21,747 bases of DNA from Chara braunii (lineage: Eukaryota; Streptophyta; Charophyceae; Charales; Characeae): contig BFEA01000372.1 of assembly GCA_003427395.1 (NCBI GenBank), positions 831,424-853,170 on the forward strand, in the 5' to 3' direction. Under the pieces are notes generated by a model, which did no database searches, was not told the DNA's origin, and worked only from the letters and a program-made list of their open reading frames with translations. Every line of letters begins with the position of its first letter. The first letter of the stretch is position 1. Below, in pieces: positions 7,441-16,747 of the stretch. A program made the translations under genes and the position numbers.

Positions 7441-8070
7441 TCATTCGACGTCGGATGCATCGAGAAAATGTGGGGAACAAGAGGGAGGCACGCAGTTAGA
7501 GGAAAGCGGCAAAGGAAGAGAGAATTTTAAAGTGCAGAGCTTGCTTGCGTGGCGCCTATCCTCCCGGGAGTCGTAAGTTCTCATTCGACTGTCACTCTCG
7601 CTGCTTCTAGTGCCAGGGTCCAAAATCGTGGGCTCAACTTCACTCCTTGTGTTGCTGAATCCATGGCCTGAACCCGACTGAGTCCGAGACCAGATGTGTT
7701 GGCATGGGAGGGAGCGACTACTATTGGAGTGAAGTGTCATGGTATTTCTGGTTGGTTTGTAGAAGACCGGTGTTTTGAGTTGTGTGTGCAGTTGTTGCGG
7801 GCTTGACTGTTGTTGCCCTACGAGACCAATGAGTCGTGACGAATCCTGACCTAGCTTGGTCTGGTCCGAAGTGTTGATGAGGAGGTTGTTGATCAATTGT
7901 TGACTAAAAGGATTTTGGGACCGTGGCATACCTTTACTCATTGAGGAGGAAGGTCCAAATGTTGGTGCGGAAATGACGCAACGGCTATGGCTATGGATTA
8001 AGGGACATGTTTTACAGCAGCTACTTGGGTCGGAGGTCCTCTGCAACATTTGTTTGCAGCCTTTGGTCAT
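7441..8070 (-). CDS. Unrecognised 209-aa open reading frame
   Basis: This is the longest ATG-initiated open frame in the window. I do not recognise the protein. The N-terminus has a cluster of cysteines and histidines (GCKQ, SSCCKTCPLIHSHSRC, residues about 4-33) that could bind metal but fits no zinc-finger pattern I can name. The middle is rich in Ser, Gln, Asn and Thr (residues 40-130) and looks disordered. A charged segment (SDSRMRTYDSREDRRHASK, about residues 159-177) follows, then a hydrophobic, Pro/Ser/Cys-rich tail. A donor-like GAGGTAAAG overlaps the stop. Open length alone is only marginally unlikely by chance in 21.7 kb. It could be an exon of a decayed transposon or host gene, or spurious. 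Confidence 0.25.
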   Translation of the reverse strand: MTKGCKQMLQRTSDPSSCCKTCPLIHSHSRCVISAPTFGPSSSMSKGMPRSQNPFSQQLINNLLINTSDQTKLGQDSSRLIGLVGQQQSSPQQLHTQLKTPVFYKPTRNTMTLHSNSSRSLPCQHIWSRTQSGSGHGFSNTRSEVEPTILDPGTRSSESDSRMRTYDSREDRRHASKLCTLKFSLPLPLSSNCVPPSCSPHFLDASDVE

Positions 8071-8549
8071 GGTTACCCATCTACCTACTTAACGAAGACC
8101 CTCTCGTGAGGATCTTCAACGCGCCTTCTTTGTATCTTGAGCGTCTGAGAGTTCTTTTCTTTTTCTAACCCTCTCATATAATCTTAGTGAGACTTCTTGA
8201 GAGGAGGACAACTAGCAAGGTCCTACCCTAACTAGACTGAGTTTGGACTTTGGCATTTCTTCGTGGGACCTCAGAAGCCCACGCGATCTTGAGAGCTCTG
8301 TTGAGGTTCGGGCGGGACCCTGGAGGCATGGAATTGTGAGGTAGGTCGACGCGACTCCGGTAAAGTCCCGTTAACCCCTATTTTTATGCTACCCTCTATC
8401 TTCATTTTGATTGGGTTGACTGCCATGAATATTATTTGACTTTTGTCCAAGACTTTAATCAGACTAAGTAATTCCCTATGCTTACTTAAATTTCATTTGC
8501 ATGTTGAGGAATTAACTTGACCCTTGCATTTTATAAGTTGGGTGACTGA
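8071..8549. other. Unassigned DNA, no gene recognised
   Basis: No open frame of note and no repeat visible. The last 150 bp are T-rich. It may be the upstream part of the element that carries the 53-bp array. Confidence 0.35.
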
Positions 8550-8870
8550 GTTGAGTCTACCGGGGATTCCTTGGTCTTTTGTCTTGTTGAGCAAGCCGGT
8601 TGGGTTAGGTCGGTTGCTGACTCCTCAATCGTTTTGCGTTGTTTTGCTAAAACTAGACGATTGGGTTGACTCCACTGCAGGTTCCTCAATCATCTGCTGT
8701 CCTATTTGACTCTATCTATCTAGGCGACTACTTGGAGTCCACTGCGGATTGCCCAGTCGTTTGTCGTGTTGTTTGGAAAATCGGGTTGAGTCCACTGCGG
8801 ATTCTCCGGTCGTTTGTCGTGTTGTTTGTAAAATCGGGTTGACTCCACTGCGAATTCCCCGAGCTAAATA
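8550..8870. repeat. 53-bp tandem array
   Basis: Two well-kept 53-bp units at 8736-8788 and 8789-8841 begin AGTCCACTGCGGATT and end AAAATCGGGTTG. A third starts at 8842 and is cut after about 25 bp. Two to three older units precede them (about 8550, 8618 and 8668), recognised by ACTCC-CTGC, CGTTTTGCGTTGTTTTG and GATTGGGTTGACTCC. The downstream units are the most alike, so the array grew there last. Confidence 0.8.
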
Positions 8871-9182
8871 GGGGGGATTTGGGAGCCATAATCCTAATTT
8901 ATTCAGATACAAGATCTTTCAGTTAGGAAAATGACACGAAGATGCTAATGCAGACGATGAAAATTTTGGCTAATAAACCCTTATCTTGCTTTGCTTATAT
9001 GTATTGTGCTTTGTTAATGCATCTTGTTTATGATCACTTGCTTTGTAATTATGTTTTGATAGGTTAATTTTTTAGTGTTCACCTTGTGCTTGAGCGATAG
9101 GTAGGTAGTTATCTACTTTTTGTTCTTTGCACTGTCTCTTCCTTCATGATTGCTTTGATAAGATATGGGCTAGCTTTTGAGC
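8871..9182. other. Unassigned AT-rich DNA
   Basis: Nothing recognised. Codons, repeats and stems are unremarkable. Confidence 0.4.
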
Positions 9183-9500
9183 TGTGTAGCATTGTATTCA
9201 GGTTCGGTGACCAAACCCCAACGTTCGGGACTGAACGCGAACGAATGTAGAAACTCTCCAAACACGAACATAAAAATAAAATAATAATAAAAAAAAAAGT
9301 TTTTCGAAAAATCTAACAAACAACTTTTGTCTGGTGGTATGCTCAAATTTGTAACCAAACTCAAGTTAAAAATCATAAACCAATTTTTTTATTTTTTTTT
9401 TGAATATGTTCGGTCGAACACGTTCGGGAGGCGTTCGGCCGAACACCCGAACATGTTCGAACATTCGAAAAAGCTGCGAACATATTCGGTATGCTACACA
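9183..9500. mobile_element. Small inverted-repeat element rich in GTTCG/CGAAC
   Basis: A perfect 10-bp inverted repeat TGTGTAGCAT/ATGCTACACA bounds 318 bp. Inside, GTTCG or its complement occurs about a dozen times, packed near both ends and sparing an A/T-rich centre (9268-9400). Clustered subterminal copies of one short word are a hallmark of transposase-binding regions in non-autonomous hAT and CACTA elements. No clear target-site duplication is visible, so the exact ends are uncertain. Confidence 0.5.
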
Positions 9501-9531
9501 ACTTCTGAGTTAGTATAAGTTATGAAAGTTT

Positions 9532-9830
9532 CTTCCCTGAGGGGAGATGGTGCCAACATTTCTGTTAAAACGTCAGAGTCGGTCAAAGTTTTGGTAAAAG
9601 TTTTGGAATGTCTTTTCGGGTTCAAGTTAGAAGCAGTTTAATCTTTGAAGTCTGTAGAAATTCTGAAAGTCTTCCTTGCTAAAGGAAGTGCTGTCAAAAT
9701 TTCTATTAAAATCGAAGGGTTAGTTTATTTTTAGATAAGTCTCTGAGTTTGAATTTTCTTATCATATTTTGTCTAGTAAATATTCTTCAAGTACACTTCC
9801 CTAAAGGAAGTGCTGCCAATTTTTTTGTTA
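9532..9830 (+). repeat. Three copies of hairpin + GTGCTGCCAA motif
   Basis: Stems: CTTCCC/GGGGAG with a G-T wobble (9532-9546), CTTCCTT/AAGGAAG (9671-9688) and ACTTCC/GGAAGT (9795-9811). Each is followed by GRTGCYRYCAA-type sequence and then ATTTCTRTTAAAA or T-rich DNA. Spacings are about 139 and 125 bp. The stem bases change between copies but stay paired. The motif matches the minus-strand copies at 3596-3951. Confidence 0.65.
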
Positions 9831-10110
9831 CTTTTATATGATTACCGGACACCACTGCTAAGTAGTTTAGAAATCCATACGGAGTTAATCTCCGTTAACT
9901 CGACCGGTGATAGTTGTTGTGGTTTTGTGACACATGTCACCTTTACCTACGAGTACTCTCAGAGGTTATGAGCTTCATCAACTTCGACTATCAAGTTCAT
10001 AACAGGTCGGTTTGCGGTTCATCTCCTTCCCACCATGATACCCACATCCAGATGTCTGTGACCCCGTAGGTGAAAGGCATTTCATATAAATAAAATTCAG
10101 ATCTTTGAAA
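9831..10110 (+). other. LTR-like tail with TATA-like box
   Basis: This GC-richer stretch follows the hairpin motifs and carries ACGGAG/CTCCGT (9878-9894) and CATATAAATAAA near 10083. By position it may be the promoter part of an old LTR. No boundary or target duplication was found. Confidence 0.3.
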
Positions 10111-10691
10111 CGTCTCTTGAATTACCATGCAAAAGTTGTGTGGATTGGATAGGTGGGTATGTCTTTGTTAAGAGGGGTTTGTAAAGGGGTGTGTGGGACA
10201 TGCATGTGGGAACAAAGGGGTTGACCACGTTTGTGGCACTTGCACATGGATTCTCGTTGAGCTTCATGTGTGCGAAGGTATGTACAGGAGCGAGAGTTCA
10301 CTCATGGATTGATAATAATATGAAGGACTGAGTACAGGGTATGGGAGGCAAAATCCAACTGTGGCTGTGAGAATGACTCTCCCTTATTTCCTCAGAGACT
10401 ACACATTTTTTCTTTCTTTTTTATTTTTCACTTTCGCTTGCCGCTCGCATCTTGCAAAAAGGCAGGAGTAGTCGAGCGCAAGGTTTAGCGCTTGACCTTC
10501 AACCAAATTAAGAATCAGTTCGGGTACGACGAATTACCCGCTAACTCTCGACTATCTTCTCTTGCCTTTCCGCGGAAGAGGAACGAGTGAACCCCTTCTT
10601 GAAGGGCTTTGTTTTTTATATTACTGGTCGGGCGTTGGTCTTGAGCCTGGAATTTGAGGTCCTTGTCCAAAACATCCCTGGTTCTGGTCCA
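10111..10691. other. Unassigned DNA, no gene recognised
   Basis: Short open frames only, and no repeat recognised. The 95-aa plus-strand frame that starts at 10587 runs into repeat R1 copy A and is not considered a gene. Confidence 0.4.
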
Positions 10692-11548
10692 GCACAAAAG
10701 GGTTTCCCTTATGTGCTAGACCTACACCCCTTGCTTATCGTCACCCACTATCTAAAAGTCAGGGGTGCCACAAGGGTTGAACCACTTATCCTTCAACCGT
10801 TCGACATCGTGAAGAAGGCTCCCTTCACGATATTTCGCCTTCAACACTTGAGTACACAACACAGAAACCCATGAGAGGTTACGCCATTGTGGGTAACGCA
10901 TGAAGCGTCGTCATGACAGTCGATCGAGTGGGTACACATGTCAGTGACTGAGTGTTATGTTTTTTTTTGCGCTTGCATTCTTTTATGCAACTTTGCACAG
11001 TGCCTCGCTCAGACACTTTAGCATCTTCTGAGTTATGGGTCGGAATGTTTGAAAAAGGGACTAGGCATATATGCATGTATAAGTTAGTAATATTATTTTG
11101 TTGTGTGACTCGTGGTTAAAGTACTAGGATGTCTTAGTCGACCGACGCAGAAACGAGCATGGGAGATCAACGCCCCTCGCGACGGTTTTCGTGCGGGTCT
11201 AGTCTAGGCGTGGACCGCACGTACCCCCTATACTACAACGTACGAGAAACACCCTCGGGTCGGCCACTTCCACGATTGCATGTAAAAGTTTCCGCACGTG
11301 ATTCAGTAGCTCGACGGGGACACTCCCACCCAAGGGATGGTAACAAGTCCCGCGGGTGGAGGTAAGTTGTACCCCACGAGACCCTATCCTGTCGTAGGGA
11401 CTCGATCGAGGTATAGCTGCGCTGGTGCACTCGGATGGAGCGGGTCCGCTGCTTCCCCTTTCATGATGTGACTCACGAATCTGCCAATCCTGCGTGACGC
11501 GACCAGGAAGGTCCCCTCTTTGGGGACCATTGTGCTCGACACTGCATT
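10692..11548 (-). mobile_element. Dispersed repeat R1, copy A (LTR-like)
   Basis: Read on the minus strand, this segment is collinear with copy B at 19786. Shared landmarks in the same order are GTGTCGAGC, CGCGTCACGCAGGA, CGCTCCA-CCGAGTGC, ACAGGATAGGG (11382-11399), ACTTACCTCCACC (11354-11366), GTTTCTCGT-CGTTGTAG and GTACG (11213-11252), a TATA-like GCATAAAAG, then the spacer GTCGAACGGTTGAAGGA. Hairpin ATCGTGAAG/CTTCACGAT lies at 10806-10831 and a 25-nt hairpin at 10692-10716. It is about 600 bp shorter than copy B, mainly between the 5' block and the hairpins. No coding potential. A solo LTR or a non-autonomous LTR element is the likeliest identity. Confidence 0.6.
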
Positions 11549-12029
11549 CCTCGAAGGTCAGGTGCTATTGGACCAAAATGGTAAGCGACACCAATCAAAA
11601 CAAAAGAAAGTCACGTCGGTGCTTTAGCAAAGTTTGGCGCACAGTTTTGTTCTTCCTCGACAAAAAAAGGCTCGAAGGTGATGGAGGGTCAGATACCAGA
11701 CCCAGGTGTAGTGGGGGGTTAAACCAGCAGTTCAGACAAACTTAAATTGACGAAGCTACCTTCCAAGGCCCATGAACCTGGAAGTGCACCTTTTCTAAAT
11801 GACCCGCTACTTTTGCTACCGGCCGAGGCCTTGCATAGACCGGCAAGGCATAACTTTCTCTTGTGTGAACTGGTGGTTCAAGCCACCAGTACCTTTCTTA
11901 GCTATAGTTGCCGACCCTGGAACAACCAGTATACCAAACCATGCCTAACCTAAGGCTACTAGTTGTCCGCCAAGAAAAAAAAAAAGATCTCATGCTTATC
12001 TAGCAGAACGGTAGAGTGAGAACGGGCAC
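11549..12029. other. Unassigned DNA with a 26-nt palindrome
   Basis: No gene recognised. An imperfect palindrome built on ACTGGTGGTT/AGCCACCAGT lies at 11867-11892, about 20 bp after GGCAAGGC. A related copy is at 12671-12696. Confidence 0.4.
11867..11892. repeat. 26-nt imperfect palindrome, copy 1
   Basis: The core ACTGGTGG/CCACCAGT is a perfect 8-bp stem. It shares the pattern GNACT-GTGGTT-AA-CCA-CAGTAC with 12671-12696. Confidence 0.6.
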
Positions 12030-12077
12030 GAGAGAGAGAGAGAGAACCTCGGCGATCCGCAACGGTAGCTTGCCAAG

Positions 12078-12095
<18 letters not shown>
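12030..12095. repeat. 20-bp perfect inverted repeat at a microsatellite
   Basis: The arm 12030-12049 (GA repeat ending AACCT) pairs perfectly with 12076-12095 (AGGTT followed by CT repeat), with a 26-nt loop. The AACCT/AGGTT junction shows a local inverted duplication rather than a chance meeting of two microsatellites. Confidence 0.8.
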
Positions 12096-12132
<37 letters not shown>

Positions 12133-12201
12133 CGTGCGCGCTGTTCAACAGTTGCCAAATGAGAATAAATCTTCCCCAAGAAGCAAAAAGATACATTTTC
12201 A

Positions 12202-12268
<67 letters not shown>

Positions 12269-12321
12269 AAAAGTTGCCAAATGAGAATAAATCTTCCCTG
12301 AGAAGCAAAAAGATACATTCA

Positions 12322-12371
<50 letters not shown>

Positions 12372-12445
12372 GCACGCAGCTTGTTCCTCGCTCATTGAAA
12401 ACGATCACAATGAGAATGAATCTTCCCTCTTTTAGCTTGCGCTTC
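12081..12445. repeat. Compound CT microsatellite with a ~121-bp unit
   Basis: Pure CT tracts lie at 12081-12130, 12205-12266 and 12324-12369. Between them the same 50-bp segment (TGCCAAATGAGAATAAATC, then TTCCC, GAAGCAAAAAGATACATT) occurs at 12154 and 12276. A diverged third copy (AATGAGAATGAATCTTCC) starts near 12406. The open frame here encodes only Arg-Glu repeats on the minus strand and is not a gene. Confidence 0.85.
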
Positions 12446-13029
12446 TCCCCGCTAGTTTCATTACTTAGTTTTACTTTCTTCGTCGTTTTTTTAAATATCG
12501 TACACTTTGTTTAACTTTTCATGTTTTTTTTTTTTTTTTTAATCTCGTACCTTTTTTTTTTGCTTTTTTGCTTTTTTTTTTAATTGAAGATTTTCCGCTA
12601 CCAGTATCTTTAGGCTCGGCAAGGCTCGACATATTAGGAGTGGGAGGCTCAGACTCGATAGCGGGGAAAGGTACTAGTGGTTTAAACCATCAGTACTTTT
12701 GACCCTTCCCGTGTTGAGCTTGGAAATGCCCTGCATGATGCACTTCTTTTGGCAGGCAGCGCCAACCATTTTGCTCTCGTAGGATGACCCCCGAAGCTTT
12801 CGACCACACATCACGTTTCTTTTTTTAAATGGGCCCAGTGCCCAAGGCTCAAGATTAAAGCTTGGTACTTGAGGCAGGGATCCTCATAGTCTATCCGGAA
12901 AAACGATGACAATAAACAGTGATGCTGATTGGGAGCCTTACCAAGAGTTCGCTTTTTACAGGACCTCTTGAGACCCGCCTGCAAAACTAGTGGCCATTTG
13001 AATTCATGTCGTGGTATCCTATCTAACAT
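12446..13029. other. T-rich and unassigned DNA before the LINE 3' end
   Basis: T-runs lie at 12523-12540 and 12551-12581. Another (12817-12823) could be the poly-A tail of the minus-strand LINE seen on the plus strand. No target-site duplication linking it to the LINE 5' side was found. The second 26-nt palindrome lies at 12671-12696. Confidence 0.4.
12671..12696. repeat. 26-nt imperfect palindrome, copy 2
   Basis: The two halves (GTACTAGTGGTTT and AAACCATCAGTAC) are complementary at 11 of 13 positions. GGCAAGGC, also seen near copy 1, lies 55 bp upstream. Confidence 0.6.
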
Positions 13030-13439
13030 ACTAGTGTTATCCCTCCCTTATTCTTTAAGACTAATTAGCGATTGACCCAAAAGGGAGCTTATCAGCGTTA
13101 CGATCTAGTGAGTATTCTATAGGACAAACAACAGTAGCATCACTTCAAGTTACTTTACTAACTAGGTCTAACAAGCCAAAATTTCCCCCCAATTACCAAG
13201 TGAAGATGTTCGCAGGATTAATCCAAGGTCTATTGATCGACCTGGCATGGTGTGGTAATGGGATAAGGATAATCAAACATCGGGCCTTAAGCCGACCCTA
13301 TTCTACATGCCCGTCAAGATAGTAACCACTTGTATAGTTCTAAATTACCATCTGAAGTGACTGGTGCAAAGAAATTATTTTTTGCCCAAGTCTTACCCAA
13401 CAAGATTTTCTTCTTTCTGGCCTAGGTCTTGGACATTTG

Positions 13440-14520
13440 CTAATCTGACCTAATTGTTAGTCGAATAAGGTTCTTGATTAATCCCGCTAGACTATGGAAA
13501 GACAGTTGCTCGTCTGTGAAAACCACTTTGTTTCGGCCTTTCCAGAAGGCTTCCATTACCGACCCTCATCACACCATGACGATGTAGCCCCATCCGGCGG
13601 AGAGGTCTATGTTGGGAAGTGTGTCCCCATGTAGAGTCCACTCCTGTATGCATTTGAATTCATCCGATGTTATATTGCGCCAGTGTTGTTGCCACCACAT
13701 CCAAACTTGATCTGATACCGGACAGTAAAGCCAGACATGTGTAGCAGTTTCCCAACCCCACTAGCATTGTTGCATTGTAATGATATTGCATTCCCTTAGA
13801 AGGTAACCACTTGGCTGAAGGAGTGACTAACAATGATTGCAACCAGAGCACACTGGCCTGCTTCTGTGAGGAGATGAGCTTGAAATTTTTCCATAGCTTG
13901 AAATGATCCACCGTGCCTACTTCAAAACCCGGTTCCTTGCTCAGTTGTTATAGCGTTGTGGATACATGTTGCTCCCTCATTGACCCTTAGAACCTTCACG
14001 TCCCATTTAGGCCAATCTTTGAACAATGGGAAGAAGGATACCGACAAATCCAGACCTTCCCAACCCATCAAGGAAGGCCTGACTATTATTTTAGAAACGT
14101 CATCATATAACAAAATATTCATCATTGACTTTGATGGGTCGGGGGACCAAACTCTGCTTTCCACGTATACTCTCGTGGAAGGCACCACGTTTTCTCCAAT
14201 ATGTTTGAGGGGTACCTACCTATACCTGACAACAAAAGACTTCCAAACTTGGACTTCAACCCTCCTGCAAGCTTTGGGCCTACAACTCTCAAATAAAGGT
14301 CTAGCAAGTGTGAATCATTTAGCCTAGCACCTACACAAGTTTCTTCTAAATTCCTGAGTATACTTACCAGGAAGTTGGGATGGCCCGCTCGACCTTATCA
14401 TAGTTTTGCTCCTGCTTATATCTGCGAGAGAGAAGTTTGCGTAGGTCTCCAATAGAAAGTCGGTCCTCCATTTCCTGATCCCAAATGTCTGTAAGTTGGA
14501 TGATGTCTTTCTTCACCCAT
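13440..14520 (-). pseudogene. LINE C-terminal region with zf-RVT-like knuckle
   Basis: DIIQLTDIWDQEMEDRL (about 14505-14455) and a following YDKVERAIPTSW match the conserved region downstream of plant LINE reverse transcriptases. Near 13920-13680 the frame shows WLPSKGMQYH, then in another frame WETATHVWLYCPVSDQVW, which is the His/Cys half of a zf-RVT knuckle preceded by an intact Cys and a stop. WKGRNKVVF (about 13550-13519) resembles the usual W-K-x-R-N-x-x-x-F tail. Stops and frame changes are frequent. Coding similarity fades below 13440. Confidence 0.8.
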
Positions 14521-14862
14521 ACCTTGTCGAATGTCCCTTTGGAACCATCCGCCTGAAGAGTACAACCTTTTCCTGCACCACAAGTGAATTCTCAAAGACA
14601 TATGAATTGCGGACTTTTTGCTTGTGTCGAGCTGGATTTTGATTCTTGGAAATAACTTGTGTCATGCATGGAGTATGTTCCTCCACGATCTTGATTTGGG
14701 GCGACGGTTTGTAAACGAGGGGATGAATAAGCATCTTCATACGTCCCCTGGCTTGACCAATCCCCACTCTGAAGCCGATTTGTACTTTGTTAGTCTCACC
14801 CACCACTTAGTTTTCAAACCCCATGTGGCAGCTACCATCCATTTTATCAGTAGTGCCAAGGT

Positions 14863-16190
14863 TTAATGAATGGGGTTTAAGATTCGCAGGCCACCGATTT
14901 TCCTTGTTGTGGGTATTGTTTCCCATACCACTTTGGTGATAAACCCCTGTTGTTTTGTAGTTGTTAGCTTCCAAAGGTAGCGGGAAGCCACCAGTTTAAT
15001 CTGAGTGTATGCTTTTATGCTTCTTCTCCCAGTAGATGGACTCAAAATGGAAACTACATGAAGGAAAAGGTCGTTGAAGACAACACCATTATTCTCTCAT
15101 ATAGGGAGAGTTTATGACTCCAGATCCAACCTGAGATTCTGGTTCCGCTTGACACTTTTTCTGCCAATAAGGCATCCCGCACAGAGAAGACTTACAAAGA
15201 TAAACTTGTACGGCAAAAAAGTGGTAAGAATAATTTGTTGGGACCCGCCATATACCCCATCCACGTGTAGGCTCTATGAAGGTGGAAGGAAATATATTGA
15301 CTTATCCCAATTTGTGGATGCCTCCGAAAGGAAGCAGTAGATATCTACCACATATTTGAGTCCACCTAGAGATCCTAGTGTATTTTCGCAAGCAGTAAAG
15401 TTTTATGCTATGGCCCCAACTTTCCATTGGGTGCTGGGTGACAACCAAAGACCTTTTATGTTAAAATTTTCCTAATATTGTTTAGTAAGACCTCTTGTTG
15501 GATATCAAAGAGTAAAATGGCTAATAAACACCCCTGCCTCAACGAACAGGTAATACGGAAGTTATCTGAAAATCTACCATTAACTATTACTATTGAGGAG
15601 GCATGGGCATAACTATCCTTGACCCATCTACAAAACCTTTCCCGCACATTTAAAATTTTTAGAGTAGTAAGCACAAAGTTTCACTCGACTTTGTCATAGG
15701 CCTTCTTCATATCCAGGAGAAGGACAACAATGTCTTTGTTGTCCTTATGAATGACTTCCAAAGTTTGGACTGTCGCTAAGATGTTATCAAATATAGAATG
15801 TCCTTTTGACAAAGATCACTTGCTCCCACCTAGTGAGGTCTGACAAAAACATGGTTAGTCGCAAGGCTAAGGTTTTTGCAAATAGTTTGTAAGCAACATT
15901 TAAAACTGACATGGGTCTCTAGTTGCATACCTCTCTTTTATTCTCCTTTTTGTAAAGGAGGGAAATCATACCCATCGTAAAGATTTTTTGGGAGGGAGCC
16001 GGAGGTTAGGGCCCTATTATAAATTTCACCTAAGAATGGTGCAAATGCCGACCAAGAGGCAAAAAAAAAACTTAATGGGAAGACCACCAAGTCATGGGCA
16101 CTTGCCCTTCGCGATTTGCTTTGCTGCTACTGGAATCTCCCTCTTTGTCATTCGTTGTTTCATTTCTTCTCTTGTTGTCGGCGTAATGGT
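14863..16190 (-). pseudogene. LINE reverse transcriptase domain (broken)
   Basis: The reverse transcriptase copies the element RNA at the nicked target. Its markers run in order. GGLPIKFFFASWSAF lies near 16050. GMISLLYKKENKREV is near 15976-15932. SVLNVAYKLFAKTLALRL is near 15922-15861. LDMKKAYDKVE (15716-15684) is motif A and keeps the catalytic Asp. SLRQGCLLAILLF (15545-15507) matches the usual VRQGCPLSPLLF block. At the position of the FADD box stands FTACENT (about 15403-15380), so both catalytic aspartates appear lost. EASTNWDKS follows (about 15322-15299), then GGLRILNP near 14880. Stops replace Trp before RPM and after KVE, and the frame changes several times. Confidence 0.9.
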
Positions 16191-16747
16191 AATGTAAGAG
16201 TCGTCCCATGAATATGAGTACTCTTGTAGATTTACGTCCGGTGGGTCGAAAGACCTTACTAGTATAGCAAATACTATGTCTCAAAAATATTATAGGGCAT
16301 ACTCACACATTTCTACAATATCACTAGTTATAGGTGCATTCATGGCAAAAATGTGGGAAAGTTCCCTTACTAAAGGCCTAGACTGATGCAAAATCAAAGA
16401 CCTAAATGACAACTTTGTCGTTTTGTCATATCCAACTATACCTCTCAATCTCAGACTTTCTAACCACTCATCCTACTTCTCTATTTGCAGGGTTTCTAGT
16501 TCAACTAAAACTTTAATCCTTTAGTCTGACCAATAAAGGTCGGAGAAGTTTTTTTTGTCCATTTTGACGTCCGCATTTTTTATTAGCACAGAAAGGGACT
16601 GTTTTATTTCCAGTTTTGGGAAGCCGCCTTCATTATTGAGAATTTCACCAGGGCGGTTTTGACAATTGCAATGCATGTGTCCGCCCTGTCATTAATATCC
16701 TGAAATAGATCTTGTTCCCCAGACCATGTTTCCACGTGGGATGAAAT

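Noticed and set aside
10587-10874. 95-aa plus-strand open frame
   Set aside because: Its second half lies in repeat R1 copy A and includes two hairpins of that repeat.
11996-12322. 108-aa minus-strand frame with Arg-Glu repeats
   Set aside because: Pure translation of CT microsatellites.
13956-14327. 123-aa plus-strand open frame
   Set aside because: It is antisense to the LINE C-terminal region, whose minus-strand similarity explains the sequence.
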